From: Amaranthus tricolor
Taxonomy: Eukaryota > Streptophyta > Magnoliopsida > Caryophyllales > Amaranthaceae
Length of the DNA stretch: 64,000 nucleotides
Direction: 5' to 3'
NCBI RefSeq assembly: GCF_026212465.1
Contig: NC_080053.1
Location: 11,778,781 to 11,842,780, forward strand
The translations under genes were made by a program, and so were the position numbers. A model generated the notes under the pieces. It was not told where the DNA came from. It saw only the letters and a program-made list of their open reading frames with translations, and ran no database searches. Each line of letters begins with the position of its first letter. Positions within the stretch are counted from its first letter, which is position 1. Positions 47,141 to 60,600 of the stretch are shown here, in pieces.

Positions 47141-49299
47141 CTATAATCCCCGGCCTCTTTTGTTGTGCGCAGCGGTGGATGATGATGGTATATACTCGTC
47201 AACCTCTGCAATGACATTAAGAGCAGGAGCTCGTCGTTGACTAGCACGCTGATATGTGATGATCCTTTGCGGAGACGTTGGATGTGAAGGAGGAGTGGTC
47301 ATGGAAGCTGGAGGAACGAATGGCGACATAGCACCGGATGTCGATGGGCATCTGGAAGACCGACCTCGAGTAGATGAACGCTCGTGAACTCTTGTGGACC
47401 GAGTACTGGATCCTCCGGAAGGGCTACCTTGGTGGGCCGAACTCCATGGAGAAGGAGTGTGGAATGTGTCATCTACCTCGCCAATGATGGGTGGAGTCGG
47501 AATGAGGTACCCATACCCCGCCTGAATCAATGCATCGATTAATGACGCGTTAATGGAGCCAAGGGTCTGAGAACATAACCGATACCCCACATCAACTGGC
47601 GATGTAGCGGCCCCTTGAATCATGTCATTGTATTGTATGAGCACCGATCGGATGCGCTCAGCCTGTATGTTATCATTATATTGTTAAAAGAATCACATAA
47701 AAGTATTACTATATGTTATGAGTGTTAAAAGAAGACGTACCAGTAACGTAGATGTCGGATGGTAATGTGATCCTGGCTACGCAAATGTGGTGTTCGTTAG
47801 GCATAATATGGAGATACGCCTGTACCAACTCATGTACGTACTAGAGCTATGACCGGTGTAGTTATCTCCTCCAACCAATCGAGATGCTCGGTCATTCCAC
47901 GCATCTACATGCGATCTATGTCGTACGATGTAGTTCTTGTCTGCAATCCTCCGATCAATCGCATGTAGTTGAGGTTGGGTGTCACAGGCATGTGGAATGA
48001 CCTGCTCCAAATCGAATTGACGCATGACATGATCCGGGAGATGTAGCTCGACGATGTCAAAGCAAATAAGTGAACAACGCAATCTCCAAATCTCGTGGCC
48101 CGATGTACATATGTGTAGCAGAGCGTCCATCTTAGCCGCTGTGTAAGGCTGCCATGTCATATATAATAGAAATCAATATACTCAGTAATATATACAATTT
48201 ATTCATAACTAATACAAATAGTAAATGTTAATAACCTGCTCGTCCCGTTGTCGGTAGTAGACGAGAGTATTTGTGGGGAGTGGGACCTCAAAAGATATAC
48301 ACGAAGCCAGCTGCAAACTAATGAACATTGTTTAACATTTTTATGTATCATAAAATAGTGAAATTTTGAATTTGAATAGTGAATTGAGTGTTGCTACCTT
48401 ACTGCTAAAGGATCTATTCCACGACGATGCTGTGAACCTAACACCAGTTCAAAATCCTCCGCGTCATCATCCTGATCATGTTGCCCAGCGGGTCGAATCG
48501 TCCGAATCATGGGCCTCCCTATATGAATATTCTCCCATGACCATATCTGTAACAACATCAAGCAGCCTCCAATATCCTTGGTACCCTTACGAGATGCTCG
48601 ACACAAATTACGATACGGATACGCTAGGGTAGCATTTCCCCAACTGTACTCATCTACCCGCTCCAAGTCTCCTAGTAGAGGGAAAAAGATCAACTGCACC
48701 GAGTCACTGATCTTGTCTGGAAACAAGATGCATCCAAACAGGTACAAAATGTATGCTCGCGCATGTCTATCCACCGTAATATCATCCGTGTCATCCTCTA
48801 GCGCGCTAAAATGCTCTCGGAGCCAAGTCAACTTCAATTGCAATCCAGTGATGATCTTCGGCTGTGTGGAGTCTTGAGGGTTTTCTGGCCAAACCCCTAG
48901 TAGCTCATGAACTAATCCTGGCCAATTTCCCTCTTAATGACCTATCACTGCTTGTCCTTCAATGGGTTGTCCCATTATAACTGCCATATCTTGCAACGTG
49001 ATCGTTGCCTCGCCAACCGTGAGGTGAAAGTTATGAGTCTCCGGCCTCCACCTCTCCACTAATGCAGTGATAAGAGCTCGATCGAGCTCTAAACCCTCGC
49101 CCAACAACCTGTGAATGTAACTGAAACCAGCTAATTCTACTACCTCTAATACCCTGTCATCCACCTCCCAATGTAACGTACTCGCCTGGTAGTGCTGACG
49201 AGTAACCAACTGGGCAGTGGAGCCCTCCCAAGCAGCTAAGCTCCTGTATGTCGCCTGAAGGGTAAGCACTGATGGATCAACTGGGCCCGGCATCGCCAT
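47141..49299 (-). pseudogene. PMD (aminotransferase-like) gene of MULE-A2, nearly intact
   Basis: Minus-strand exon-like blocks: 49299 to about 48397, about 48311-48239, about 48160-47738, and about 47667-47141. They match MULE-A1 block for block. The ATG at 49299 starts MAMPGPVDPSVLTLQATYRS, followed by RQHYQASTLHWEVDDRVLEV, LVERWRPETHNFHLTVGEAT, EYSWGNATLAYPYRNLCRAS and the Ser/Pro-rich tail ending HNKRGRGL. The clearest lesion is one TAA after AVIGH (about 48935), which could be a single recent mutation, plus possible small changes at exon edges. PMD proteins of the MAIN/MAIL1 type act in host genome silencing and meristem upkeep; the transposon-borne version has no established function. 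Confidence 0.82.
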
Positions 49300-49388
49300 T
49301 ATCGCTGTTACATACATAAGTGTTATAAAATTCACAAAAATATTATCAGACTCAACATGATATTACAAAATATTAAAAAAAAACATAC

Positions 49389-51894
49389 TTTTTTGACCTT
49401 CGAGGACATGTTTTCTTATTATGACCACTAAATCCACAAATGCTATATGTGTTACGAGGACGCATCAACGGTGCATCCATTTCGTTCTGTATACGAGTTT
49501 ATCGGGGACGACCCTTTCCACGCTTAGTTGAGGGATCTGGAACAACTGTAGGACCATTCCAAGGATCGCAGGTGAACATGTCTGAAACTGGCATAAAGGT
49601 CTTCTTGTATGTGGATACGTATTTTGTAGTGCGAAACGAAGGGTCCACAAAAGCATCATACAAAATGTTACGAGCTTGACATACTGCAAGAACATGTGAG
49701 CACGGTAACTTGAACATGGTTGGTCTCTGACATGAGCATGATGTTGCTGTGAGGTCAACCGTGTAGCTTTTTCCACCTTTCCTGCTATCTTGTTGCCACA
49801 ACCAGTGGTGACCTCAAATATCCCACGTACTGTGTCATATATCCTAATATCATGAAACCATGATTTTTCAACATTTTTATCAATCTTATTAGTTGGTTTC
49901 TTGGCATACACATGTCCATTCTCTAATTTGTTTCTCCCTAAATCCCTCCTTGTGGCAAAGTATTCGTTAACCCGGAAGAATGTCATCCTAACCAATGAAG
50001 TGATTGGTTGACACCTGGCCCCTTCATTACGCCATTGAACGCTTCAGACGTGTTTGTAATTTTCACTCCATATTGATGCCCACCATCATGAATCAAATTC
50101 CATTGGCGCTCAGGAATGGAACCATCCACTAAGTACTTGTACGCGTCCTCATTAAGCTCTTTAAGGTGATTCATAAAGAAATTATACTTCCGAATCTTTG
50201 TCTGTTCAGAAGCTTTTCCAAATAAGTTTTTAACCGCTATGTTTTTAAACTTCTTATGCACCTTCGAAGCTAGATGACGTTTACAAAATCGATGGAATGA
50301 ATATGGCTCTTCCCAACCTTTTCCAACTCTATTCATTGCATGCAAAGTTCCCTTGTGACGATCAGATATAACACATAAGTCGTCCCTCTTAGTGACATAA
50401 TGCCTTATACAATCAGAGAACCAACTCCATGTGTCATTGCTCTCTCCCTCCACAACGACAAAGGCAAGTGGGAACAACTGAGAATTTGCATCTATTGCCA
50501 TAGCAATCATAAGTGTCCCTTTGTACTTTCCGTACAAACGTGTACCATCTATAGAAATAAGGGTACGAAAATAGGGAAAACTCTTAATGAATGGTCCAAA
50601 AGCCTAAAAAATTCTCTAAAAGATAACTCTTGTAGGATCCATTGTCGGTTGGACTTCCCATTGCACCACTATTCCTGGATTAGATTGTATTAATGCCTGG
50701 AGGTACCTTGGAAGCTCCTCAAAGGACTTATCCCAATCCCCAAATACTTTTGTTATAGCCTTATTTTTGGCCAACCAAGCTCTTTTATATGTTATATCAA
50801 ATCCGTATTTATTTTTTTACAAAATAACGATAGACTTCACCTTGAACACTGGATCAGCTCTGATCATATCCATGATAAGATCAGCAACAAATTCAGAACT
50901 AAGGAGGGGATGGTCGTCACTGTAATGTGTCGAGAAATCTTGATTATGACCCTTATATCGCACAATCTTAAATGATCCCGTGGTAGTCATAACAGCTCGA
51001 ATCCTCCATTCACAACCTATATCCTCCACATTAGTGCATTGGATAACGTACTTTGAAGGCTCCGACTCAATTTACACTGAAGTTTCTATTGTTAGAAATC
51101 GCCCATGCTTTAACATTCTTCTTAAGGTGGTCTAAGGAGCTAAACTCTTGCCCTATCCTAAAGTCTCCATTTTCATTCATGGAGTTGTCATCGTTCCAAG
51201 TCATCCATGCATCAATCAATCTTTGATCAACCTCGTCACCTCCAAGCCAGTCTTGAGATGGAACACCATCTCTAATCACTGCATCTAGAGCTTCTCTTTT
51301 TTCATCATCCTCTTCTGAATCAGAATTAATATGCTCATCCTCCTGATCTAAAGTGTCAACCTCGTTCACATTATGCCTACCCAAGTGACTCGCGGAAAAG
51401 GTTTCCATTACACCACCACCAATGCCATGTGAATGAGTTGGAGAGGTAAACTCATCCAAGTTCTCATTAATGTAATTTGGGTTACTTAACATTTCTGTGA
51501 ATGTATCATGGCGTACACTAGGACCTGATTCTGGAAGTTTCATGCTAGTCATGACTTCCCTCGCATTATCCAAATTTGCAACCAATTCAACATAAACCTC
51601 TATTACCGTTCCAGGGGCTTGTGATGCTGCATAAGTAAGAGCACTTATGCTTTCATCATTCTTAATCGGGACTAACACATTTTTCCCAGTCACCGGATAT
51701 TTCATCTCCATTTTTAACATAAAAGAGTTGCGATCACAACCAATTACATCACATATTTTGCTATGAAACACCTCAAAATTAGTATTCTGACGATGGATAA
51801 ACATCACTGTATTTAATCCTCCATTATACACAACATCGGATCCAGTGTAACTTACTTTCCCACCCCAATACACTATAACCGGATAATGATCCAT
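49389..51894 (-). pseudogene. MuDR-type MULE transposase, full length but broken (MULE-A2)
   Basis: Minus-strand order: N-terminal PB1-like region (MDHYPVIVYWGGKVSYTGSD), acidic linker (DSEEDDEKREALD), MuDR domain (GDFRIGQEFSSLDHLKKNVK, VEDIGCEWRIRAVMTTTGS), MULE DDE domain (IDGTRLYGKYKGTLMIAMAI, VEGESNDTWSWFSDCIRHYV, VISDRHKG), SWIM finger (CSCQRPTMFKLPCSHVLAVC) and a zinc knuckle (YSICGFSGHNKKTCPRRSKK). It would be about 830 residues, the normal length for the class, with the first two acidic residues and the Glu region in place. Lesions: a one-base insertion near 51070 (NFSVN-stop), two TAG codons near 50605 and 50617, and frame changes near 49990 and 49810. The start is the ATG just after a gtttgcag acceptor. 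Confidence 0.88.
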
Positions 51895-52261
51895 ATTCTG
51901 CAAACACAAACATGTTTTTCATGTGATTTCACATACACTATATTGTTGATTATGAGTGAGGAAAATGTAAATGTGAATACAAGAATTTGTGATATTAAGG
52001 TATTAGAACACTTATTAGAAGGTTCAATTCAAATATATAGCTAAAAATACCATTAATATATACTAAAACCATTAAACTAACCCTACAAAGTAATAAACTT
52101 TCATTGAAGCATTTCATCAAACACTTTATATGCATACAAACCAAATCATAAATTCAACTACAAATGTGTAAAATGTAAATTTAAATCATGAAATCAAGAG
52201 AATGTAACAAACAATCAATGTATTTATAACTTCAAATGACAAAAATTACTAGTAGAAATAA

Positions 52262-52550
52262 CCTCATTTGCTGCGGTTTTTTTGACATTATTTGCTGCGC
52301 TTTTGGCCCCAAGCAATAGTGATAGCAGCAAATGGCCTATTTTAAATGTTGCGGTTAAAAGACGTAGCAAAAAAGGGCATTATTTGCTGCGGTCAACCCA
52401 TAACCGCATCAAATAAAGAGGAGTATTTTCTGCGGTCAGCCTGAAAATCGCAGTAAATAGTTAGTACTATTTGCTGCGGTTTTGAGGCTGACCGCAGCAA
52501 ATACTCCTCTTTATTTGCTGCGGTTATGGGTTGACCGTTGCAAATAGTTT
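52262..52550. repeat. CACTA copy 2 left subterminal repeats
   Basis: Multiple atttgctgcggt / accgcagcaaat units in both orientations, pairing with each other, beginning 15 bp inside the terminus. Confidence 0.85.
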
Positions 52551-52789
52551 GTATTTTTTTTTCTTTTTTGTTTTATACTAATAATGATCCAATAATAATG
52601 TACAATGTAATAACAATGATTAATCCAATAATCCAATGATAATCACAAATAATAATCACCAATAATCTCTTTGTAATAATAAACTCTCGATCGTATATAT
52701 AATATAATATTATGTATGTACATATATATATAATATATACATTAAAGTCCTAAAAAATCTATACTAATTACAATTTATCAAGGACAAAA

Positions 52790-54290
52790 ATTAGCAAGAT
52801 ACGTGGCAATCTTGTCTTTTAATACACGACAATATTATCAAGTTTGAGCTACTTTATGCGCAAAAGTGCAAATAACGCATAAAAATCCTTAAAATCGCAA
52901 CTTAACACGCAATTTCTAGCATATGACTATGATTTTCAACTCTAACACTTCAACACAATAATATATACTAAATAGTGTTGTGTGCCAAGTTTCGTGCAAA
53001 ACAAACCAAGTTTGAGCTACTTTATGCGCAAAAGTGCCAAAAACGCTTAAAAACCCTTAAAATCGCAACTTAACACGTAATTTCTAGCATATGACTATGA
53101 TTTTCAATTATAACCAATTCAACAAAATAATATATACCACATAGTGTTGTGTGCCAAGTTTCGTGCAAATCAAACCAAGTTTGAGCTACTTTATGCGCAA
53201 AAGTAGCAAAACGCTTAAAAACGCATAAAATCGCAACTTAACACGTAATTTCTAGCATATGATAATGATTTTCAATTCTAACCACTTCAACACAATAATA
53301 TGTACCAAATAATGTTGTGTGCCAAGTTTTGTGCAAATCAAACCAAGTTTGAGCTACTTTATGCGCAAAAGTGGCAAAAACGCTTAAAAACGCATAAAAT
53401 CGCAACTTAACACGTAATTTCTAGCATATGACTATGATTTTCAATTATAACCACTTCAACACAATAATATATACCAAATAGTGTTGTGTGCCAAGTTTCG
53501 TGCAAAACAAACCAAGTTTCAGCTAACAATACCAAACCAAGAAACAACAAAGAGGGCAGTTAAGGACAGCAGCCTACCCGCTGACCAACCAACCTTGCCG
53601 CGTGGTTTGTGCCTTAACAAAGAGTACCTGGAGCCAAACAACCATGAGAACTTGATCTCCATACATGGACCAAGCCATCAAAGCCCAAGAACCATGAATG
53701 TGGTGCAGACAACTCACTAGGATACGAGCGCAAGGTGGGCCAGTCACTGATCAGTGCTATCAGTGCCCAAGTGTTCTGGTTTTTTATTTTTATTTTAAGA
53801 GGCATATTGTATAGCACGTGATGTTTATAGCTGTTAGCTAGCTAGAAACCTATAAATAGAAGTTGTCTCTCATGTATATGGATTCAGTTTTGTGATTAAT
53901 AAGAATTATCACTTTATACGTTAAAGTGCCAAAAACGCTTAAAAGCCCTTAAAATCGCAACTTAACACGTAATTTCTAGCATATGACTATGATTTACAAT
54001 TCTAACCACTTCAACACAATAATATATACCAAATAGTGTTGTGTGCCAAGTTTCGTGCAATACAAACCAAGTTTGAGCTACTTTATGCGCGAAAGTGCCA
54101 AAAAAGCTTAAAAACGCATAAAATCGCAACTTAACACGTAATTTCTAGTATATGACTATGATTTTCAATTCTAACCACTTCAACACAATAATATATACCA
54201 AATGGTGTTGTGCAAAACAAATCAAAATTGAGCTACTTTATGCGCAAAAGTACCAAAAAAGCTTAAAAACGCATAACATCGAATTTGTGT
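52790..54290. repeat. Tandem array with 168-169 bp unit inside CACTA copy 2
   Basis: The landmark gagctactttatgcgc starts at 52846, 53014, 53183 and 53351, then a variant at 53520, then 54074 and 54230. The spacings are 168, 169, 168 and 169 bp, and 168 bp across an insertion; the last unit is about 12 bp shorter. Each unit also contains cgcaacttaacacgtaattt, ctagcatatgactatgattt and tagtgttgtgtgccaagttt. About eight units are present. A further single unit stands at 57500-57665. The array is interrupted by unrelated DNA at 53526-53910. Confidence 0.92.
53526..53910. other. Insertion of unknown type within the 168-bp array
   Basis: The array breaks after cagcta and resumes at actttatacg. The 385-bp insert is less AT-rich, has a cctataaatagaagttgtct segment near its right side and ends aataagaattatc. 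This recalls the tail of a Copia LTR, but there is no TG start and no clear target duplication. I leave it unclassified. Confidence 0.45.
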
Positions 54291-54388
54291 ACCTTTATTG
54301 TTGTCCATTTTGAAAATGTGGCTCTGGATGTAGATCCCATTTGTCCACGCACTTTTTTTCATTGTGCTGAAACGCATGGGAAAAGCAA

Positions 54389-54532
<144 letters not shown>

Positions 54533-54779
54533 CACTTAATTAAATCAAATTGGTAAAATAATTAATATTACGTACGCATTCAACAACGCTTTGAATTTTG
54601 TGTTGCGAGGCAGGCTTTGAGGTTTTTGTAATGAGTCGAAGACGTGCACAGTGTTCGTTAAAGGACATATGACCAAAAGTATCCAATGCAAACTACAAAC
54701 GCAAATTTAAAATCAACAAATTAGAGATTAGGTGACTTTAATAATCAAAAGATAAGTTCAATTTCAAAAATAAAACTTA

Positions 54780-57447
54780 CTCATCCACATATGGAGCCAG
54801 AATGAACGTGTGTTTAGATGCAAGGGAATTAGTCAAAGCAGTCTCAATGTATGCTCTGACGTCATTTGGAACATTTACACATTTAGTACCCGAAATCGAC
54901 TCAGGACAAAACCATCCAATTTTTATTGGAGGTTAGCAAGAATTTAGCTCCTCGTAAGCCGCACTAAACTCACGAATAAGAAAATTTAGTTAGTAATTCG
55001 GTTATTAAGACAATTAAACAACAATGCCTAAATTGTAAGATAATGAACATTACCTCATGTAGACATCGAAAAGAGCCACGTTCAGCATCTCTCCTCTCAA
55101 AAATTGCCCAATGTCACTAGGACCAATAATTACAAATGGGCTCTCTAAAAAGCAGAATTGGTCCTTCTGCAGGTTTAGAATGATTGGGTCCTCCTCACTT
55201 ATGCGAGATGCACAAGTGTGCAGCCATTTGCAATCTTGAGAGAGATCTTTTAGCTTCGCATTAGTCAAAATTGGAGTGCTTGGCATCGACTTTGACCCAG
55301 TCGACACCTTTGCTGAGGAACCGATCTATCTCCAAGATCCTTTTGGACTCTTTTGCTATTTCAATTTATACAATTAAATTAGTGTAAGCATGCAACTAAA
55401 AAAATAAAAATAAATACGGTACAAATGACTCTTACCATGTTAGTGAATCGGACCCAAGCATATGGCCATGTGACGAAACTACCTAGGGCGTCTGATAGTT
55501 TCTCAAGGCTCCATTCTGGCATTGGAATCGGGAGTGAGAAATCTTCAAACCTCTTTAGAATAGTTTTCACGGTCACACTGATATGGCCACTTGTAACAGG
55601 CATCGAATGCACTGTTTGGCCCTCTTTGGTTGGCTGGGCCACACCATATGCAACCTCAGTTAAGTTGCCATCACTAGCAACACCTAACTGAGGCAACAAA
55701 AGAGAACAAGGAGTCGCCTCCTGAAAATTGTGTCGTTTAGTATAATAAGCATCATAATAAAATATCAAAATGCGTTGCAATTTAAATTAATAAGTGCTTA
55801 TATATTTAAAAACTATGTACCTGTAGCACTGGCTCCGGAGTTGGCTCCGGATTTTGAGCAATGGAGTTTATGGTCTCCAGTGTAGGGTTTTCCCCTTCAG
55901 GGAAAGTAATGGGCTGGGGTGCTACAGGGGTAATGGGCTCGGGTGTTGGCTCGACCAAAGCATTAGGATCCCCATGTTGACTTTCCTAATCCTCGATAAT
56001 CAGGTTTGCCAAGTCAACAATGGGTGCTCCCATCTTCTGCAGCACGACGACCAGTTTGGCGAGAACGTCCTTCGTAATTTCTGCTCGGAGGGTTGCTACT
56101 TCATCCCGCAGCGTCGTTCGGGATTGGGTAGCAACACACTCTTTGCCGAATGCTTTCTGTAACCCCACGCGTACGCCTCCTTTTCCGACTACCCGCCCAC
56201 TGTGGTCTTTCCCTAAGACCATATGCAATGCATCAACATTGCTTCTTGGGGTGAACTCCCCCGTAGCTTCTTTTTCCTTCCAGTCTATCTGTTCAAATAA
56301 AAAGTGACATATATAACAATTAGTATAAGTAAATCAAAGCCAAAGAATACAAAACAAATCAAGAATATACTTAATAATTTCAAAACTTACCACAACATCA
56401 GCAACCTTCTTCGTTCCCGGATCATTAATGGTAAATTTACCACTTGCATCTTGGGAATGAAGCCCGCAATACGAATCTCGCACCCGATCTCCGGCGGAGT
56501 ATTCATGGATGTGGAGGTAGTCGTAGATGAGGGCGTGGATGAACTTTGATTGGAGTATAAACCCGCATCCACCCACTCTTTTCGGACCTCATCATATGTT
56601 TTTTGGCCCAAGCGATGGTAAAACTTCCTTTTGCTTGCTGAATCAGAAGCTTTACCACGCTTTTCCTAATTAATAAATAGAAATCGAATGTCATATATTA
56701 GTTTAATGACTGAATCAAAAGAAGTAAATTCAAATCAAAAACTATAATATAATATGAAATACTTACAACTTTTATGGGAGTTATTCTTTTGGCAACAAAG
56801 GCTTCCCAATCCCTCTTCGATATGTGACCTCATATTTCGTAGGGCATCTTCGAAGGTGCTTGCTCTCCACCTTCGTTTCTTGTTTTGACCTTTTTGGTCG
56901 TACGGGCACGCCTCTTCGTAATCCAGCCAGTTACTAGCTTGGATTTGAAATCTCTGAATCTTTCAGCAACAGCTGAAAGAAACACATTCTTCTTCTCCTC
57001 ATCGCTCTTGATGTGAAAAAGATTCTACAAAAAAAATTATATTTATTAGTGTCAATTAAATTAATTTTTAAATTAAACTAAATGAATAAAAATAGTAAAG
57101 TTGCTTATTACCACAGTATCATTCCATAAAGAGTTCTTCAAACCCACTTTTTTTCCATATTGCATACGCCATTTTCCGCAGGGTTGACCCAATGCATTGT
57201 ATTCCAAATGCATGGGTTCTGTGACTTTGAGGTTTTTCGTAGGACCTCGCCCTTTTCTTTTCTTACTGGTAGTGGGAGCATCCATTATTAGCGGGGCGTC
57301 TTCAGTCTCAAAATCATTGTCAATTGGTGGAGCGTCTTCAGCCATACGCTCGTATCTCACAATTTGGTCCTCTTCACTGTTGTAACTACGATGCTCATTA
57401 TCCGAGGTCTCAATCTCGGGGACAATTTCGTCTTTGAATAGATGCAT
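54780..57447 (-). pseudogene. CACTA second gene: Ptta/En/Spm-type protein with Ulp1-like C-terminus
   Basis: Minus-strand blocks: 57447-57073 (MHLFKDEIVPEIETSDNEHR, then GRGPTKNLKVTEPMHLEYNA and LGQPCGKWRMQYGKKVG), about 57025-56770 (SDEEKKNVFLSAVAERFRDF), about 56670-56395 (FYHRLGQKTYDEVRKEWVDA), about 56290-55820 (GRVVGKGGVRVGLQKAFGKE), about 55725-55435, and 55307 to about 54780 (FVIIGPSDIGQFLRGEMLNV, IGWFCPESISGTKCVNVPND, SLASKHTFILAPYV). The first blocks resemble the plant transposase Ptta/En/Spm family, and the last resembles the start of an Ulp1-type cysteine protease domain. The catalytic His is not visible. A TAG near 54940 and an early stop near 56831 suggest decay. Exon edges were read by eye. 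Confidence 0.6.
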
Positions 57448-57499
57448 TGTATATCAGTACCTGAAAGAGTATGAATAGAAATATATTAGAACATAAGCT

Positions 57500-57665
57500 A
57501 AGTAATATTAAGAATATGACTATGATTGACAATTCTAATACGTTCAACACAATAATATATAACAAATAGTGTTGTGTGCAAAGTTTCATCCAAAACAAAC
57601 CAAGTTTGAGCTACTTTATGCGCGAAAGTGCCAAAAAAACTTTAAAAAGCTTAAAATTCATACCT
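57500..57665. repeat. Isolated single unit of the 168-bp repeat
   Basis: Contains gactatgattgacaattcta, aatagtgttgtgtgcaaagt, accaagtttgagctacttta and gaaagtgcc in the same order as the array at 52790-54290. It lies between the two CACTA genes, 3 kb from the array. Confidence 0.85.
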
Positions 57666-57675
57666 TGTGAATCGC

Positions 57676-60600
57676 TTAATTCAAATTTATTCCTTCCGTG
57701 TGATTTACACGCATATAACCAACATCTACATCATCTACATCATCTTGATCCACTGATTTTGGATTGATAAAGGGAGGGGAGTCTTCAAAAGCTTCATATT
57801 CTTCCTCATCCTTAACATCACCTATACCAATGATGTTTCTTTTTCCCGGTACAACAATAGACCATTTTTTATCAGACGGGTCTACAATGTAGAATACTTG
57901 CTTGGCTTGTGTGGCTAGTATGAATAGCTCCTCACTATCACGCAAACGAGCTAAGTCTATAAGAGTGAATCCACAAGGGTCGTCATTTTTTATGCATCGT
58001 CGATTATTATCTACCCACTTACATTTGAAAAGACCAATATTGAAAGTAGAGTAGTCAAGCTCCCATATTTCATGTACCCGCCGGTAGTATACCAATTTAG
58101 CATCAACCGGCGCTTGATCTTGCGCACTCGCGTAAAAAATATAGATGACGCCAAAATAGAAACCTCACTATTCTGTAGATAAGATGACTTCTTGTCTTGA
58201 CCCTCAGTCAAAAATGTGAAGCCATTGACATCGTAACCCTCATATTTGTTGACATCATCACGTAGACAAAAAGCTAACCACTTAACAATTTCGGATACAC
58301 CCTAGAGTTCTTTGCATATCACTAGATTATGAAATCAATTAATAAACGTCTTGTTATGCAATTGCATCAATGCTCTATCCCCTTTAGAAGGATGTTTTGC
58401 GCGCAATATATCAAAATACTCACTCAAAAAAGGATGAAGTTCCAGAATATGATGCAACACATACAAGTGTGCTTGTAGAAGGCTGTCCCAAGGAGGTGTG
58501 ACCGATTTGGAGCCAATTGTTCCTTTTCCCTCAAGGCTTCCTTCATGTCTAGAGGTGGGAAGTCGAATAGGCTTTGCAATGGCTAAATACTCGGCTATAA
58601 AGTTACTAATCTCATTGCTCACAGTGTCTTGAATCATACTCCTCTCGGGTTGTGCTTGATTTCTCACCTTGTTTTGTAAAACACCCATGTGTCTTTCAAA
58701 AGGATAACACCACCTTAAAAAAACTGGACCCAAAAGCTTGATCTCATGAACGAGATGAACAATAAGATGAACCATTATGTCAAAGAAAGAAGGTGGAAAA
58801 TACATCTCAAAGTTTCATAAAGTTACAATCACGTCGAGTTGAAGTGCATCAAGTTTAAAGGGATCAAGAACTTTACTACAAATTGTGTTAAAGAACAAAC
58901 ATAGCTCGGTAATAGCATAACTCACATGTTTTGGAAGTATTCCACGGATTTCAATTGGTAAGAACACTTGCATCATTACATGGCAATCGTGAGATTTTCA
59001 TGCTTCCCAACTTCAGCTCACCATTTAGGCTCACAAATCTCTTCATGTTGGATGAGTACCTAGACGGAACTTAATGCCATACAAACACTCACAAAATGTT
59101 CGCTTCTCTATTTTGGACAATGTGTAGCAAACTGGAGGCAAATAAACTTTGTCATTTCCCATCTTCTTCTTACTGCCACCAACTTCATCAGCTCTATTTC
59201 TTTTCGTACTCACCTTAACAAGTGCCCACAACTCTGGACGAAGACCCTTACATTCAAACCAATCTTGCACAGCCCTAACATCCTTTGTCTTACCCGGAAT
59301 GTTCATGAGAGTCCCGAGTATGGCATCGCATACATTTTTCTCTATATGTATAACGTCAAGACAATGCCTAACCTGTAGATCTCTCCAATATGGAAGCTTC
59401 CAAAAGATTGATTCTTTTTTCCATAATCGGTCTTCACCCCCTTGCACTTGCCCTGTTTTTCCAAATACAGTCTCAACTCCCTTAACCTGTTCATAAACCT
59501 CATAACCGATCATCGGTCAACGAGCTATGCGGTACTCAACCTCCCCGTTGAACATCTTCTTCTTCTTACGATATTGGCGGTCTCGTGGGAGGAACTTTCA
59601 ATGGTGCATGAATACGTGTTTGCACTTAGGAATCCACGTGGATTCCATGTCATCGATACATATTGGGCATGCTTTCTTCCCTTTATTCTTATACCCCGAT
59701 AAGTTGCCATATGCCGGAAAATCATTAACGGTGCATAAAAGCATTGCACGCAAGGTGAACACCTCATTAGCATATGCATCAAACACTGAAATGCCTTCAT
59801 CTCACATCTTTCTCAAATCCTTAACGAGAGGTGCAAGATATACATTTATGTCATTGCCATGTTGTTTAGGACCCGAGATAAGAAGCGAAAGCATAATGTA
59901 CTTACGCTTCATACACAACCAAGGTGGCAAATTATAGATCACTAAAAGTACCGGCCAAGTACTATGTTGAGAACTAAGATTGCCGAATGGGTTCATTCCA
60001 TCCGTACACAGTCTGAGCCTTAAATTACGAACCTCATCCCCAAAAGTCTTATGCAACCTATCAATACTCTTTCACTCCGGAGAATCAGATGGATGTGTGA
60101 GGAAGTGACCTTTCTTCACCCTATCAGCATTCCACCTCAAATTTGACGCATCTTTCTTTATAGAAAACAAGCGCTTGAATCTAGGTATTATTGGATAATA
60201 CCACAATACCTTAGCCGGGGGCCCTTTAGCATCTTGAGCCCCTTTACGCTTGTAGCGCGATGACCCACACCTAGGACACTCTTCTAAGTTCTCGTTTTCA
60301 TTTCGATACAACACACAATCATTCGGACATGCATGAATCTTCTGGTACTCTAAGCCGAAAGGACACATGAGCTTTTTGGCATAATATGTCGACTTTGGAA
60401 GTTTATTTCCCTTAGGAAGCATCTCACCTAACGCTTCTAATAACATTGTGAAACTAGCGTCACTCCAATTGAGCTTTGACTTAATGTTGAAAATTGCCAA
60501 CGTTGTTGTTAGTTTGGTGAACTTTGTACATCCAGGGTACAAAGGCTTTTGGGAAGTCTCTGTGAACAAGTCAAAAACACGAGGACGTTTTCCTAACTCA

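Noticed and set aside
49305..49388. In-frame transposase-PMD fusion protein in MULE-A2
   Set aside because: The gap has intron-like ends, but joining at GTATGT and ACAG puts the PMD out of frame in this copy. I report it as a hypothesis for the family, not as a fused gene here.
52262..52550. Possible CRISPR-like array of repeated tttgctgcggt units
   Set aside because: The repeats alternate in orientation, have irregular spacing and lie at a CACTA terminus in a plant genome. They are transposon subterminal repeats.
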